Shown: positions 43,733-54,585 of the stretch, one piece after another | How the letters are laid out: the number at the start of each line of letters is the position of its first letter | Position numbering within the stretch: position 1 is the first letter of the stretch | DNA from: Pseudomonas sp. UYIF39 | GTDB taxonomy: Bacteria > Pseudomonadota > Gammaproteobacteria > Pseudomonadales > Pseudomonadaceae | DNA length: 64,000 nucleotides | Direction of reading: 5' to 3' | Assembly: GCF_029963765.1 (NCBI RefSeq) | Contig: NZ_JALBYU010000014.1 | Coordinates: forward strand, 62,001-126,000 | Notes under the pieces: model-generated | Seen by the model: the letters and a program-made list of their open reading frames with translations, nothing else | Told to the model about the DNA's origin: nothing | Database searches by the model: none | Program-made: the position numbers and the translations under genes

Positions 43733-44392
43733 ATGGCAATGACAAACAAGATGCCTCCCGCAATGCGGGACCATGCATTGCAGATTGCACATCACGAAAT
43801 GGGGCACTACGTCGTAGCCCGCGCCTTGGGTTTTGCAACAGGCGGCGTGAGTCTGACAGTCACCATGGACTTGAGGCATCAAGGGGGAGCTTCCATCACC
43901 TTGGCGCGGTCCATTTCTTCGATGGACGCGATGAAGGCGTATTTGGAAGCCCGGATGGTGGTGCTCTTGGCTGGCGCTATGGGCCAGACATTAGCTTCAA
44001 AACATTCGCCAAAAAAAACCGTCGATAAGTCGAAAGCGGCAGCCATCCTGAAAGGAGCGCTGGGGGCGGAACAGGATTACGCAAAGATAAGGGAGTTACG
44101 GCACTTGCTACGCAACATCGCCTACCCCGATACGGATCCCGCGTCGTCGGACGGCATAACGGCTGAGCTTAAAGCGATCACTGATCGTGTATGGGGGCGG
44201 AGTCAAAAAATCGTGGAGGAATTGGCCGATACGATTTCCGAATTAGCGGGGGCGCTGGTCGACGGCATGGTCATTGTGGAGCAGTGGGGTAGGGCGGCGG
44301 ATACGTATGAGGTCGTGTTGACGGGTGAAATGCTTGAACGCCTGCGGCCCGTGCAGGCCATTCCGGCGTTAACTGTTGCTTCTGAAAGTTGA
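43733..44392 (+). CDS. Stand-alone M41 (FtsH-protease-like) metallopeptidase domain
   Basis: 219 residues (or 217 from the second ATG). Zinc motif H21-E-M-G-H25 in LQIAHHEMGHYVVARALGF, and a later D115 in LGAEQDYAKIRELR that aligns by eye with the third zinc ligand of FtsH. FtsH itself has an AAA ATPase and two membrane helices in front; here there is none, and no signal peptide. No partner gene is coupled. Function unknown; the substrate may be delivered by another protein. The flanks carry no related genes, so it is probably an accessory gene. Confidence 0.75.
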   Translation: MAMTNKMPPAMRDHALQIAHHEMGHYVVARALGFATGGVSLTVTMDLRHQGGASITLARSISSMDAMKAYLEARMVVLLAGAMGQTLASKHSPKKTVDKSKAAAILKGALGAEQDYAKIRELRHLLRNIAYPDTDPASSDGITAELKAITDRVWGRSQKIVEELADTISELAGALVDGMVIVEQWGRAADTYEVVLTGEMLERLRPVQAIPALTVASES

Positions 44393-44850
44393 GGGCGATC
44401 TGCGTGTATGCCGAAAGCAGCAGCGCCCCCAGCATCAGGGACCCTGGTCGAGTCGCCGTGGCCCAAATCAGTGGGGTACGCGCGACTTCAGCGATCCGCA
44501 CGCACGCCAAAGATTGCCGCCATTAACAGCGATGGTGGATGTGATGGAGGTGGTTCGCAATCAGTGCGATTTGTTCCGGTCGCAGCAGCTCTTCATGACT
44601 AACGAATTAGCGTCGACGCATCATACGGTCACTATTACTCGTCATAATGACCAATAATTCGTCAAATTAATGCACTTTGCGTCTTATCGTCGCACTCGCT
44701 TGCTTCTAGACTCCTTTCCCCGCGAGCTCTGCCTCCTCGTTCACCAGGAGCGCGAGCTGTTGGGTGTTACTTCTTCCAAAGTGACATACGAGTTCCATAA
44801 CAGCACTCATGTGTCACAAGCGCTCATGTTGGTCTTTAGGAATAAAAACA
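44393..44850. promoter_or_regulatory. Region before the ABC importer operon
   Basis: 458 bases with no convincing gene. It contains a perfect palindrome GTCATAATGAC at 44641-44651 and AT-rich stretches that could be promoter elements for the amino-acid ABC operon. No ArgR consensus was recognised. Confidence 0.45.
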
Positions 44851-45633
44851 ATGAAAAAAACATTTCTGACCCTTTCCGCATTAGCTCTCTGCATGGCTGC
44901 CGGCTCCGCGCTGGCCAAGGAATACAAGGAATTGCGCTTTGGCGTCGATCCGTCCTACGCGCCGTTTGAGTCCAAAGCCGCCGATGGCAGCCTGGTGGGC
45001 TTCGATATTGACCTGGGCAACGCGATTTGCGCTGAGCTGAAAGTCAAGTGCAAGTGGGTCGAAAGCGATTTCGACGGCATGATTCCCGGCCTCAAGGCCA
45101 ACAAGTTCGACGGCGTGATCTCTTCCATGACCGCCACACCAGCCCGCGAAAAAGTCATCGACTTCTCCAGCGAGTTGTTCTCTGGCCCAACCGGGCTGGT
45201 ATTCAAAAAAGGCGCCGCCATCGACACCGATCCGGCCACGCTAAAGGGCAAGAAAGTCGGCTACGAGCAAGGCACCATCCAGGAAGCCTACGCCAAGGCC
45301 GTGCTGGACAAGGCCGGAGTAGAGACACAGGCCTACGCCAATCAGGACCAGGTTTACGCGGACTTGATCTCCGGTCGCCTCGATGCTTCGATCCAGGACA
45401 TGCTGCAAGCCGAACTGGGCTTCCTGAAGTCGCCACAAGGCGCCAACTTTGAAGTCAGCAAGCCGGTCGAGAGCGAGCTGCTTCCATCGAAAACGGCGGT
45501 GGGCATCACCAAGGGCAACACTGAACTCAAGGCCCTTCTGGACAAAGGCATCAAGGCTCTGCACGACAATGGCACCTATGCCGCCGTCCAGCAGAAGCAC
45601 TTCGCTGACCTGAACCTTTACAGCGGCAAGTAA
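44851..45633 (+). CDS. Periplasmic basic amino-acid binding protein (HisJ/ArgT type)
   Basis: 260 residues from the ATG at 44851 (MKKTFLTLSALAL), with AGGAAT about ten bases upstream. Signal peptide 1-22, cut SALA-KEYKEL. The mature part matches the LAO/HisJ family: LRFGVDPSYAPFESKAADGSLVGFDIDLGNAIC, WVESDFDGMIPGLKANKFD and SMTATPAREKVIDFS. Those residues bind the alpha-amino and carboxyl groups. The ligand is probably Lys/Arg/Orn or His; the sequence by eye does not decide. First gene of a four-gene importer operon. Confidence 0.93.
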   Translation: MKKTFLTLSALALCMAAGSALAKEYKELRFGVDPSYAPFESKAADGSLVGFDIDLGNAICAELKVKCKWVESDFDGMIPGLKANKFDGVISSMTATPAREKVIDFSSELFSGPTGLVFKKGAAIDTDPATLKGKKVGYEQGTIQEAYAKAVLDKAGVETQAYANQDQVYADLISGRLDASIQDMLQAELGFLKSPQGANFEVSKPVESELLPSKTAVGITKGNTELKALLDKGIKALHDNGTYAAVQQKHFADLNLYSGK

Positions 45634-45688
45634 CGACCCTGCGCCCATCCCCGGATGGGCGCTTTCTTGATTGCCAAAGGGCTGCTCA

Positions 45689-46417
45689 ATGTTCGAATAC
45701 CTATTGCAGATTCTGGGGCTTTCCGGCTTCAGCCTTAAGGGCTTTGGCCCGCTGTTGCTGCAAGGCTCGTGGATGACTGTCAAATTATCCTTTCTGTCGC
45801 TGCTGGTGAGCGTGGTCCTCGGCCTGATCGGCGCCAGTGCCAAGCTTTCCAGGTCAGCTATGCTGCGCGTCCCGGCGCAGGCCTACACCACGCTGATTCG
45901 TGGCGTGCCGGACCTGGTGTTGATGCTGCTGATTTTCTACAGCCTGCAAACCTGGCTGACCAACCTGACCGAAGCGCTGGGCTGGGACTATATCGAGATC
46001 AACCCGTTCAGTGCCGGGGTCATTACCCTGGGCTTCATCTACGGTGCGTATTTCACCGAGACCTTTCGCGGCGCGATCCTCGCCGTACCCCGCGGCCAGA
46101 TGGAGGCGGCTACCGCCTACGGACTGACACGCGCCCAGCGCTTTCGCTTCGTGGTGTTCCCGCAAATGATGCGCTTCGCCCTGCCAGGCATCGGCAATAA
46201 CTGGATGGTGATCCTCAAGGCCACCGCGTTGGTCTCGATCATCGGTCTGGCCGATCTGGTCAAGGTGGCCCAGGATGCGGGCAAAAGCTCCTATCAGTTG
46301 TTCTTCTTCCTTGTGCTGGCGGCCTTGATCTATCTGGTGATTACCACCGCTTCGAATTACGTCTTGCACCGGCTGGATGTCTTCTACGCAGCAGGTACCC
46401 GGGAGGCCGTACGATGA
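45689..46417 (+). CDS. Amino-acid ABC permease (HisQ type)
   Basis: 242 residues from the ATG at 45689 (MFEYLLQILGLSG). Four to five membrane helices and the EAA-loop GAILAVPRGQMEAATAYGLTRAQRFRFVVFPQ that contacts the ATPase. Pairs with the next gene as a heterodimeric channel in the inner membrane. It ends with an ATGA overlap into the second permease. Confidence 0.95.
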   Translation: MFEYLLQILGLSGFSLKGFGPLLLQGSWMTVKLSFLSLLVSVVLGLIGASAKLSRSAMLRVPAQAYTTLIRGVPDLVLMLLIFYSLQTWLTNLTEALGWDYIEINPFSAGVITLGFIYGAYFTETFRGAILAVPRGQMEAATAYGLTRAQRFRFVVFPQMMRFALPGIGNNWMVILKATALVSIIGLADLVKVAQDAGKSSYQLFFFLVLAALIYLVITTASNYVLHRLDVFYAAGTREAVR

Positions 46418-47124
46418 TCGAACTACTGCAGGAATACTGGCGACCCTTTCTTTACCAGGACGGCAGTCACATCACCGGGCTGGCCATGACCCTCTGGTTG
46501 CTCAGTGCCTCGATTTTCTTCGGCTTCGTGGTGTCGGTGCCGTTGTCGATTGCCCGGGTGTCGTCCAGTGTCTGGGTGCGCTGGCCGGTGCAGTTCTACA
46601 CCTACCTGTTTCGCGGTACGCCGCTGTATATCCAGTTGCTGATTTGCTACACCGGCATCTACAGCTTCGCTGCGGTACGCGCCCAGCCGGTACTTGATGC
46701 GTTCTTCCGCGACGCCTTGAATTGCACCATTCTGGCCTTTGCCCTGAACACCTGCGCCTACACTACGGAAATCTTCGCGGGGGCGATCCGCAGCATGAAC
46801 CACGGCGAAGTCGAGGCGGCCAAGGCCTATGGCCTGCGTGGCTGGAAGCTCTATGCCTACATCATCATGCCATCGGCCCTGCGCCGCTCGTTGCCGTACT
46901 ACAGCAACGAAGTGATCCTGATGCTGCACTCGACCACCGTGGCTTTTACCGCCACCGTGCCGGACATTCTCAAGGTCGCCAGAGACGCCAACTCGGCAAC
47001 CTTCCTGACCTTCCAGTCGTTCGGTATCGCCGCAGTCATCTACCTGGCCGTCACGTTCATTCTGGTCGGCTTGTTCCGCCTGGCCGAGCGCCGCTGGCTA
47101 TCTTTCCTTGCCCCGGTTCACTGA
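46414..47124 (+). CDS. Amino-acid ABC permease (HisM type)
   Basis: 236 residues. Hydrophobic helices, the EAA-loop GAIRSMNHGEVEAAKAYGLRGWKLYAYIIMP, and the C-terminal RLAERRWLSFLAPVH typical of HisM. The ATG overlaps the upstream permease stop by four bases, which keeps equal dose of the two subunits. Confidence 0.95.
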   Translation: MIELLQEYWRPFLYQDGSHITGLAMTLWLLSASIFFGFVVSVPLSIARVSSSVWVRWPVQFYTYLFRGTPLYIQLLICYTGIYSFAAVRAQPVLDAFFRDALNCTILAFALNTCAYTTEIFAGAIRSMNHGEVEAAKAYGLRGWKLYAYIIMPSALRRSLPYYSNEVILMLHSTTVAFTATVPDILKVARDANSATFLTFQSFGIAAVIYLAVTFILVGLFRLAERRWLSFLAPVH

Positions 47125-47147
47125 TTCCGTAGAGGACGTTTGCGCAC

Positions 47148-47912
47148 ATGTACAAACTGACCGTTGAAAACCTGCATAAAAGCTACGGCAACCACGAAGT
47201 GCTCAAGGGTGTCTCGCTGAACGCTAAAACCGGCGATGTGATCAGCCTGATCGGCGCTAGTGGTTCGGGCAAGAGCACCTTCCTGCGTTGCATCAACTTC
47301 CTGGAAACGCCCAATGACGGCGCAATGACCCTGGATAACCAGCCGATTCGCATGGTCCATGACCGCCACGGCATGCGTGTGGCCGACGCCGATGAACTGC
47401 AACGCCTGCGCACGCGCCTGGCGATGGTGTTCCAGCATTTCAACCTGTGGAGCCACATGACCGTGCTCGACAACATCACCATGGCCCCGCGCCGGGTGCT
47501 GGGTGTCGGCAAGAAGGATGCCGAGGAGCGCGCCCGACGCTATCTCGACAAGGTGGGGCTGCCGTCGCGCGTCGCCGATCAATACCCGGCGTTCCTCTCC
47601 GGTGGTCAGCAGCAACGCGTCGCCATCGCCCGGGCCCTGACCATGGAACCGGAGATCATGCTGTTCGACGAGCCGACCTCGGCCCTGGACCCGGAGCTGG
47701 TGGGCGAAGTGCTCAAGGTGATTCAGGGGCTGGCCGAAGAAGGTCGCACCATGATCATGGTTACCCACGAAATGAGCTTTGCCCGCAAAGTGTCGAACCA
47801 AGTGCTGTTCCTGCACCAGGGGCGGGTGGAAGAGCAGGGTGTGCCCGAAGAAGTGCTGGGCAACCCGCAAAGCGAACGTCTGCAGCAGTTTCTCAGTGGC
47901 AACCTGAAGTAA
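47148..47912 (+). CDS. Amino-acid ABC transporter ATPase (HisP type)
   Basis: 254 residues. Walker A GASGSGKST (K42), the Q-loop in LAMVFQHFNLWSHMTV, signature LSGGQQQRVAIARAL, Walker B IMLFDEPTSALDPEL, and the H-loop in MVTHEMSFARKV: complete and active-type. Powers the importer with the two permeases upstream. Ends shortly before an inverted repeat that may act as transcript end. Confidence 0.95.
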   Translation: MYKLTVENLHKSYGNHEVLKGVSLNAKTGDVISLIGASGSGKSTFLRCINFLETPNDGAMTLDNQPIRMVHDRHGMRVADADELQRLRTRLAMVFQHFNLWSHMTVLDNITMAPRRVLGVGKKDAEERARRYLDKVGLPSRVADQYPAFLSGGQQQRVAIARALTMEPEIMLFDEPTSALDPELVGEVLKVIQGLAEEGRTMIMVTHEMSFARKVSNQVLFLHQGRVEEQGVPEEVLGNPQSERLQQFLSGNLK

Positions 47913-47925
47913 GCCGCCATAATCC

Positions 47926-47967
47926 CATGCACCTTTGAGAGACTAGTAGGTCGATCAAAGGAGCATG
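47926..47967. other. Imperfect 13-bp inverted repeat downstream of the importer
   Basis: CATGCACCTTTGA (47926-47938) faces TCAAAGGAGCATG (47955-47967) with one mismatch. No T-run, so it is not a standard terminator. It may be an IS-related or operator sequence. Confidence 0.5.
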
Positions 47968-48059
47968 GATACTGGGCGTCCAGCAAACAGGACGGGTCCA
48001 GAAAGGTGCAGTGTGTTCGCTTCGAGCGATCACGCAGGCATCAGTATTTATACTTGGCT

Positions 48060-48337
48060 GTCGTCCAGGCAGTCAGGCCGCTTGTCCACACCGGTGTAAC
48101 CGGCATCGCCGCAGACGTACGTTTCCTCGCCATGCAAAATTCCGCCGGCTATTTCATGTTTTTCCAGCAAGCGACGAAAATTGAGGATCGTGGTCTCGTC
48201 TCTTCGCCCTTCGGATAATGCGGCTCAATCAAGGCAACCAGTCCCTTCAAGGGCACCACCTGATCCATCTCGATCAGAAAACGCTCGCGGCGAGTCTGCT
48301 TACGTTTACCGGCATATTCGGCATCGGCGAAGGACAT
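48060..48337 (-). pseudogene. Decayed IS5-type transposase remnant
   Basis: The minus strand begins MSFADAEYAGKRKQTRRERF and continues to IEPHYPKGE like a full IS5-group transposase. It then jumps, with a frame change, to DETTILNFRRLLEKHEIAGG (a region normally about 60-70 residues later) and jumps again in that frame to HGEETYVCGDAGYTGVDKRP before ending. Two internal deletions and a frameshift make it inactive. Family by remembered IS5 sequences; the left boundary is approximate. Confidence 0.85.
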
Positions 48338-48376
48338 CTGTTTCGTCGGAGCTCAACCGTTCAGTTCGTGTGAAGC

Positions 48377-48598
48377 GTGTGCTTCACCAAATTTGCAAAT
48401 CTTTTTCAGAGTTTCCTTAGGGATACGTTAATTCTCCGTGCAGGCCCCAACAAGCGGTCTGAAGAGCTTGGCCGTACGAAATTGGGAACACGTCTGGAGG
48501 TTAAGGCAGAGCGCGGATCCTGGATTCACGTATCGGTCGAACTGAACGGTGATGAGCTTGAGGGATGGGTTTACGCGCAATACACGCTGAAACTGTGA
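48377..48598 (+). pseudogene. Truncated SH3-like domain gene
   Basis: From about 48417 the frame encodes LILRAGPNKRSEELGRTKLG then WIHVSVELNGDELEGWVYAQY, a bacterial SH3 (SH3b) pattern. There is no signal peptide or normal start; only a GTG at 48377 with a non-matching lead-in. The 5' part is probably lost, and the adjacent IS5 remnant is the likely cause. SH3b proteins usually bind cell-wall peptides and carry a signal peptide. Confidence 0.65.
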
Positions 48599-48678
48599 TC
48601 TGGCGTGGCGGGAGGGTGGACACTTTCCGTATTCATACAGAAGAAGCGGCTTCGAAAATCCAAGCCTCAAACACGAAA

Positions 48679-48700
48679 AAGCCGCGCATTGCGCGGCTTT
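48679..48700 (-). terminator. Terminator after tRNA-Ile2
   Basis: Stem AAGCCGCGC / GCGCGGCTT followed on the minus strand by a T-run. It lies directly downstream of the tRNA gene. Confidence 0.88.
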
Positions 48701-48706
48701 CTTGTT

Positions 48707-48783
48707 TGGTGGGCCCACACGGACTTGAACCGTGGACCAAAGGATTATGAGTCCTCTGCTCTAACCAACTGAGCTATAGGCCC
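48707..48783 (-). tRNA. tRNA-Ile2 (CAU anticodon)
   Basis: 77 bases with encoded CCA. Acceptor GGGCCTA pairs with TGGGCCC; D-arm GCTCAGTTGGTTAGAGC; anticodon loop CTCATAA; T-arm CACGG-TTCAAGT-CCGTG. The CAT anticodon with this body is like E. coli ileX, where the C is changed to lysidine by TilS to read AUA, not a methionine tRNA; this is inference from similarity. It lies between rmcA and the IS remnant. Confidence 0.9.
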
Positions 48784-48798
48784 TCAGTAGGCCGCGGA

Positions 48799-51700
48799 TT
48801 ATAGCGACGGTTTCTCGGCTGTGCTATCCGAAAAGTCTGAAATGGCTATACGAAGAAACGTCGCGGCAAATTCTTCCGGTGGCAAGGGCAGGCTGACGAT
48901 GTAGCCCTGGATCTGTTCACAGCCTTCGGCAGCGAGAAATTGCTGCTGTGCGAGGGTTTCCACGCCCTCGGCAATGATGGTGAATTGCATGCTGCGGCCC
49001 AGAGCGATAATGGCGCGAACGATGGCTGCGTCGTGAGGATCATCCGGCAGGCCGCGGACGAAAGACTGGTCGATCTTGAGAATGTCCAGTGGCAGACGTT
49101 TGAGGTAACTCAGGGACGAGTAACCGGTGCCGAAGTCGTCGATCGCCAGTTGCACGCCCAGGTGCTTGAGTTGATGCAGCACTGCCAGCGCTTCTTCAGC
49201 CTGGCTCATGATGAAGTTTTCAGTGATTTCCAGTTGCAGGAAACCGGGTTTGAGACGGTTGTCCTTGAGCAATTGTTCGATCCGGCCGAGCAGGTTCGGC
49301 TGGCGCAATTGAGCGCCCGCGAGGTTGACCGACAGCGGGCCGACGGGTTCGTAAATCTGATTCCACTCGAACATCTGCCGACAGGCGGTTTCGAGAACCC
49401 AATCGCCGATTTGCAGGATCATGCCGTTTTCTTCGGCCAGCGGAATGAAGTGCTCCGGTGGCACATCGCCAAAGGTCGGGTGGCGCCAGCGGATGAGCGC
49501 TTCTGCGCCGACCAGGCGATGGTCGATCAGGCTGATCTTCGGTTGATAATGGAGGTGCAGTTCGTTGCGCTCGATAGCGCGTCGCAGTTCATGTTCCAGT
49601 GCCACTCGCTCGCTGGCTTGAGCGGTGAGGTCGCGGGTGTAGCTTTCGACCCGGTTGCGACCCTTGGCCTTTGAGCGGTACATCGCCGCATCGGCGTTCT
49701 TGACCAGCGTGGCGACATCGCAGCCATCCTTGGGATACAGGCTGGTGCCGATACTGGCGCTGATAAAAAACTCATGTTCGCCAGCCTGGAATGGTGCGCC
49801 GAAGCAATTGAGCAATTTGGCCGCGATGTTGTCGGCGTCACTGGATTGCTGCAGCCCGGGCAGCAAGATGATGAATTCGTCGCCGCCCAGGCGCGCGACG
49901 GTGTCGATGTCGCGCAACTGCTCCTTGAGGCGCACGGCAATGCCCTTGAGCAGCAGGTCACCGACCGGGTGACCCAGGCTGTCGTTGATGTGTTTGAAAC
50001 GGTCCAGGTCCAGGAACAGCACCGCGCCCTGGCCGCCGTTTTCCTGTTGGTTGTTGAGCGCAGTCAGCAATCGGCTCTCGAACAGCGTGCGATTTGGCAG
50101 CCCGGTCAGCGGGTCGTGGTGTGCCTGGTAATCGAGCTTGGCCTGGGCGTGTTTGAGGCTGGAAATGTCCGCGAACACCGCGACAAAGTGGGTGACGAAT
50201 TTATCCCGGTTGCGTACCGCGCTGATGGTCAGCCAGCTCGGATAGAGCTCGCCATTCTTGCGCCGGTTGGAAATTTCGCCCTGCCAATGACCTTCGGCGG
50301 TCAGTTGATGCCACATGGCGGCATAAAACGCGCTGTCATGCAGGCCCGAGGCGAGCAGGCGAGGGGTGTGGCCCAATGCTTCGCTCTCGCTGTAGCCGGT
50401 GATTTCGGTAAACGCACGGTTGACCGCGCTGATGTGCTGTTGGGTGTCGGTGATCAATACACCTTCGGCGGTGCTCTCGAATACCGTGGCGGCCTGCTGC
50501 AGCTTCTCCTGCATCAGGTGTCGCTCGGTAATGTCCCGAGCGATGGTCAGCATGCAATCTTCATCGCCGATCGGTAGCGGACGGCTGGACACCTCGCAGA
50601 GGCGAATCTGTCCGTCGCTGCGGCGTATATGGCAACTGAAGTCGCGGACGAATCCGTCCCGGTGCAGCAGATCGAGCATCTGTTTGCGTTCGTTGAGATT
50701 GACCCAGATTCCCAGCTCGAGGACAGAGCGATCCACGGACATCGCGCTGTTGAAACCGGTAATGCGACTGAAACCCTCGTTGACCTCAATCAGTAAACCG
50801 TCGCTCTGCCGTGACAATAGCAAGCCGTCGGGTGAGGCATGGAAGGCCTTGGCGAATTTCTCTTCGGAGGTTTGCAGTTGTTGCTGGGTTTCCTTGAGCT
50901 GGCTGATGTCCCGCACGACCACTACCAGCGCAGGGGTTGTATCGAGGTCGAACGGCTCAGCGGAGATCAGGCCGGTAAACACTTGGCCATTGTTGCGGCG
51001 AAAGGGCATCTCCAGATTACGGATGCTGCCGGCCTGCAACCGTTGCAACAAGCCGGGTCCGACGCCGGGTATGCCCCAGATGTTCAGGTCGGTGGCCGTC
51101 TGGCCGATGACGTCTTCGGCCTTGAGACCGATCTGTTCTTCGAACGCTTCGTTGACCTCCAGCAGGCAGCCGTCGGAGAGTCGCGCGATGACTAGTATGT
51201 CCGGGCATTGTTGGAATACCGAGGCGAACTTCTGTTCCGACAGGCGCAACGCCTCTTCGGTGCGCTTGGCTTCGCTGATGTCGATCATCAGCCCGCGCAT
51301 CACCGGTTCATGGCCGTGCTCGATCAGGCTGACGATATCGCGCACCCAAATGCAGCGGCCATCGGCGGTGATGACCCGGTAATCGAGGCTGTGATCGCGC
51401 CCGGCCGATACTTCGTGATCGCAGAAGGTCTGGGCGCGGGTCAGGTCGGCCGGGTGGATAATGTTGCGCCAGAAGCCCGGAATCAGCCAAAGAGACAAGG
51501 GGTAACCGAGCAGATCCTCGGCATGGGGGGACACGTAGCTGTAGGTGAAATCGCTGATCCGCGCTTCCCAGGCGATGGCCGAAAGGCTCTCTACCAGCCC
51601 GCGGTAATGGTATTCGCTGCTGCGCAGTTCTTGCTCCAGGTCGACCCGCCGGGCAATTTCTGAACTCAGCCGGCGGTTGATCCGGATAACTATCGCCAGG

Positions 51701-52545
51701 ACGATGATCAGCAGCAGCAATCCTGGTAGACCGTAAACCAGCAGATCGTTCCAGAATGTTCGATGATCGAGGACGTTGCCGACCCAGTGCTCTTGAATCT
51801 CATTGATTTCGTCCGGGGTCATGTCCGCCAGGACTTTATCCAGAATGCCGACCAGTATCTTGTTGTCCCGGGGCACGCCCATCGCCAATTGATAGCGATA
51901 GGGGGTTTCGCCGCTGACGTAGAGCCCGTCGAGCTTGAGCTGACGCAGGCTCCAGACGCTGGAGGCGAGATCGCCGACCACCGCATCCACTTCATCGGTA
52001 GCCAGCGCCTGCAGCGCTGAGCTGACGTTGGGCATCGCGACCAGATTGAGGTCGGGATTGTGGGTGCGCAGCAGCTCATGGGGTGCGTAGTTTTCCACCA
52101 CGGCGACTTTCAGACCGTACAAGTCTTCGAGTTTGCGTGGCTGGGGGCCTCCGACATGGGCGAGGATGACAATCGGAAAGTCCAGGTAGGGGCGGGTGAA
52201 TGAGAGGTAAGTCTGGCGCTCCGGGGTCGACATGATGCCGGGCAACAGGTCCAGCTTGGCTTGTTTGGCCTGCTCCAGGACGACGGTCCAGCTAACCGGC
52301 TCGATGGGTGTGAGCTTGATGGCCAGGCGTTGACGGATCCGGTCGATATAGTCTGCTGCAAGACCCTGATAGCGGCCCTGATCGTCGCGAAACTCGAAGG
52401 GTGGCCATGACGCATCGACACCCAGGCGCAAGTCCGGGTGAGCCGACAGCCAGCTACGTTCTTCGTCGGTCAGAGTCAGCGCGCCAGCCGTTGCGGTCCA
52501 GGTCAATAGCGACAGCAAAAAAAGTACGGTCGGCAGTCTGGGCAT
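48799..52545 (-). CDS. rmcA: RmcA-like c-di-GMP enzyme: periplasmic sensor, PAS domains, GGDEF and EAL
   Basis: 1248 residues. Signal peptide about 1-22; a periplasmic SBP_bac_3-type domain about 35-250 (RLGVDASWPPFEFRDDQGRYQGLAADY); a membrane helix about 265-285; four PAS/PAC units to about 790; a GGDEF domain with intact GGDEF at 887-891 and the inhibitory RDID site before it; and an EAL domain with E1015-A-L and DDFGTGYSSLSYLKRLP. The layout and place beside rpoD match P. aeruginosa RmcA, a redox-responsive protein that degrades c-di-GMP. Here both catalytic motifs are intact; net activity cannot be read from sequence. Confidence 0.92.
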   Translation of the reverse strand: MPRLPTVLFLLSLLTWTATAGALTLTDEERSWLSAHPDLRLGVDASWPPFEFRDDQGRYQGLAADYIDRIRQRLAIKLTPIEPVSWTVVLEQAKQAKLDLLPGIMSTPERQTYLSFTRPYLDFPIVILAHVGGPQPRKLEDLYGLKVAVVENYAPHELLRTHNPDLNLVAMPNVSSALQALATDEVDAVVGDLASSVWSLRQLKLDGLYVSGETPYRYQLAMGVPRDNKILVGILDKVLADMTPDEINEIQEHWVGNVLDHRTFWNDLLVYGLPGLLLLIIVLAIVIRINRRLSSEIARRVDLEQELRSSEYHYRGLVESLSAIAWEARISDFTYSYVSPHAEDLLGYPLSLWLIPGFWRNIIHPADLTRAQTFCDHEVSAGRDHSLDYRVITADGRCIWVRDIVSLIEHGHEPVMRGLMIDISEAKRTEEALRLSEQKFASVFQQCPDILVIARLSDGCLLEVNEAFEEQIGLKAEDVIGQTATDLNIWGIPGVGPGLLQRLQAGSIRNLEMPFRRNNGQVFTGLISAEPFDLDTTPALVVVVRDISQLKETQQQLQTSEEKFAKAFHASPDGLLLSRQSDGLLIEVNEGFSRITGFNSAMSVDRSVLELGIWVNLNERKQMLDLLHRDGFVRDFSCHIRRSDGQIRLCEVSSRPLPIGDEDCMLTIARDITERHLMQEKLQQAATVFESTAEGVLITDTQQHISAVNRAFTEITGYSESEALGHTPRLLASGLHDSAFYAAMWHQLTAEGHWQGEISNRRKNGELYPSWLTISAVRNRDKFVTHFVAVFADISSLKHAQAKLDYQAHHDPLTGLPNRTLFESRLLTALNNQQENGGQGAVLFLDLDRFKHINDSLGHPVGDLLLKGIAVRLKEQLRDIDTVARLGGDEFIILLPGLQQSSDADNIAAKLLNCFGAPFQAGEHEFFISASIGTSLYPKDGCDVATLVKNADAAMYRSKAKGRNRVESYTRDLTAQASERVALEHELRRAIERNELHLHYQPKISLIDHRLVGAEALIRWRHPTFGDVPPEHFIPLAEENGMILQIGDWVLETACRQMFEWNQIYEPVGPLSVNLAGAQLRQPNLLGRIEQLLKDNRLKPGFLQLEITENFIMSQAEEALAVLHQLKHLGVQLAIDDFGTGYSSLSYLKRLPLDILKIDQSFVRGLPDDPHDAAIVRAIIALGRSMQFTIIAEGVETLAQQQFLAAEGCEQIQGYIVSLPLPPEEFAATFLRIAISDFSDSTAEKPSL

Positions 52546-52635
52546 AACGGTCTCGTTATGGCTCGGGGAATGTTTCGAGTGTAGACGGGCAATTCGGAGG
52601 GGGAGAGGTGCAGGGGATTTAATCTGTATAAAAGC

Positions 52636-52663
52636 AAAACCCCCGGCCTGGGCCGGGGGTTTT
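52636..52663 (-). terminator. rpoD terminator
   Basis: Stem CCCCCGGCC / GGCCGGGGG followed on the minus strand by TTTTGCTTTT, directly after the rpoD stop. Confidence 0.93.
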
Positions 52664-52667
52664 GTTG

Positions 52668-54518
<1,851 letters not shown>

Positions 54519-54585
54519 AACACCCTATCCACTGAAGGTCTTGGCGGGCAAAAAACAAGCCGAGGATTATACCTGAGCTATGACC

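Noticed and set aside
44376..44657. Small open frames after the M41 gene
   Set aside because: They overlap the M41 end or lack a ribosome site, and the products look like random translation.
48707..48783. Reading the CAT-anticodon tRNA as tRNA-Met
   Set aside because: The body resembles the ileX type, read as isoleucine after lysidine modification; initiator features (three G-C pairs at the anticodon stem end) are absent.
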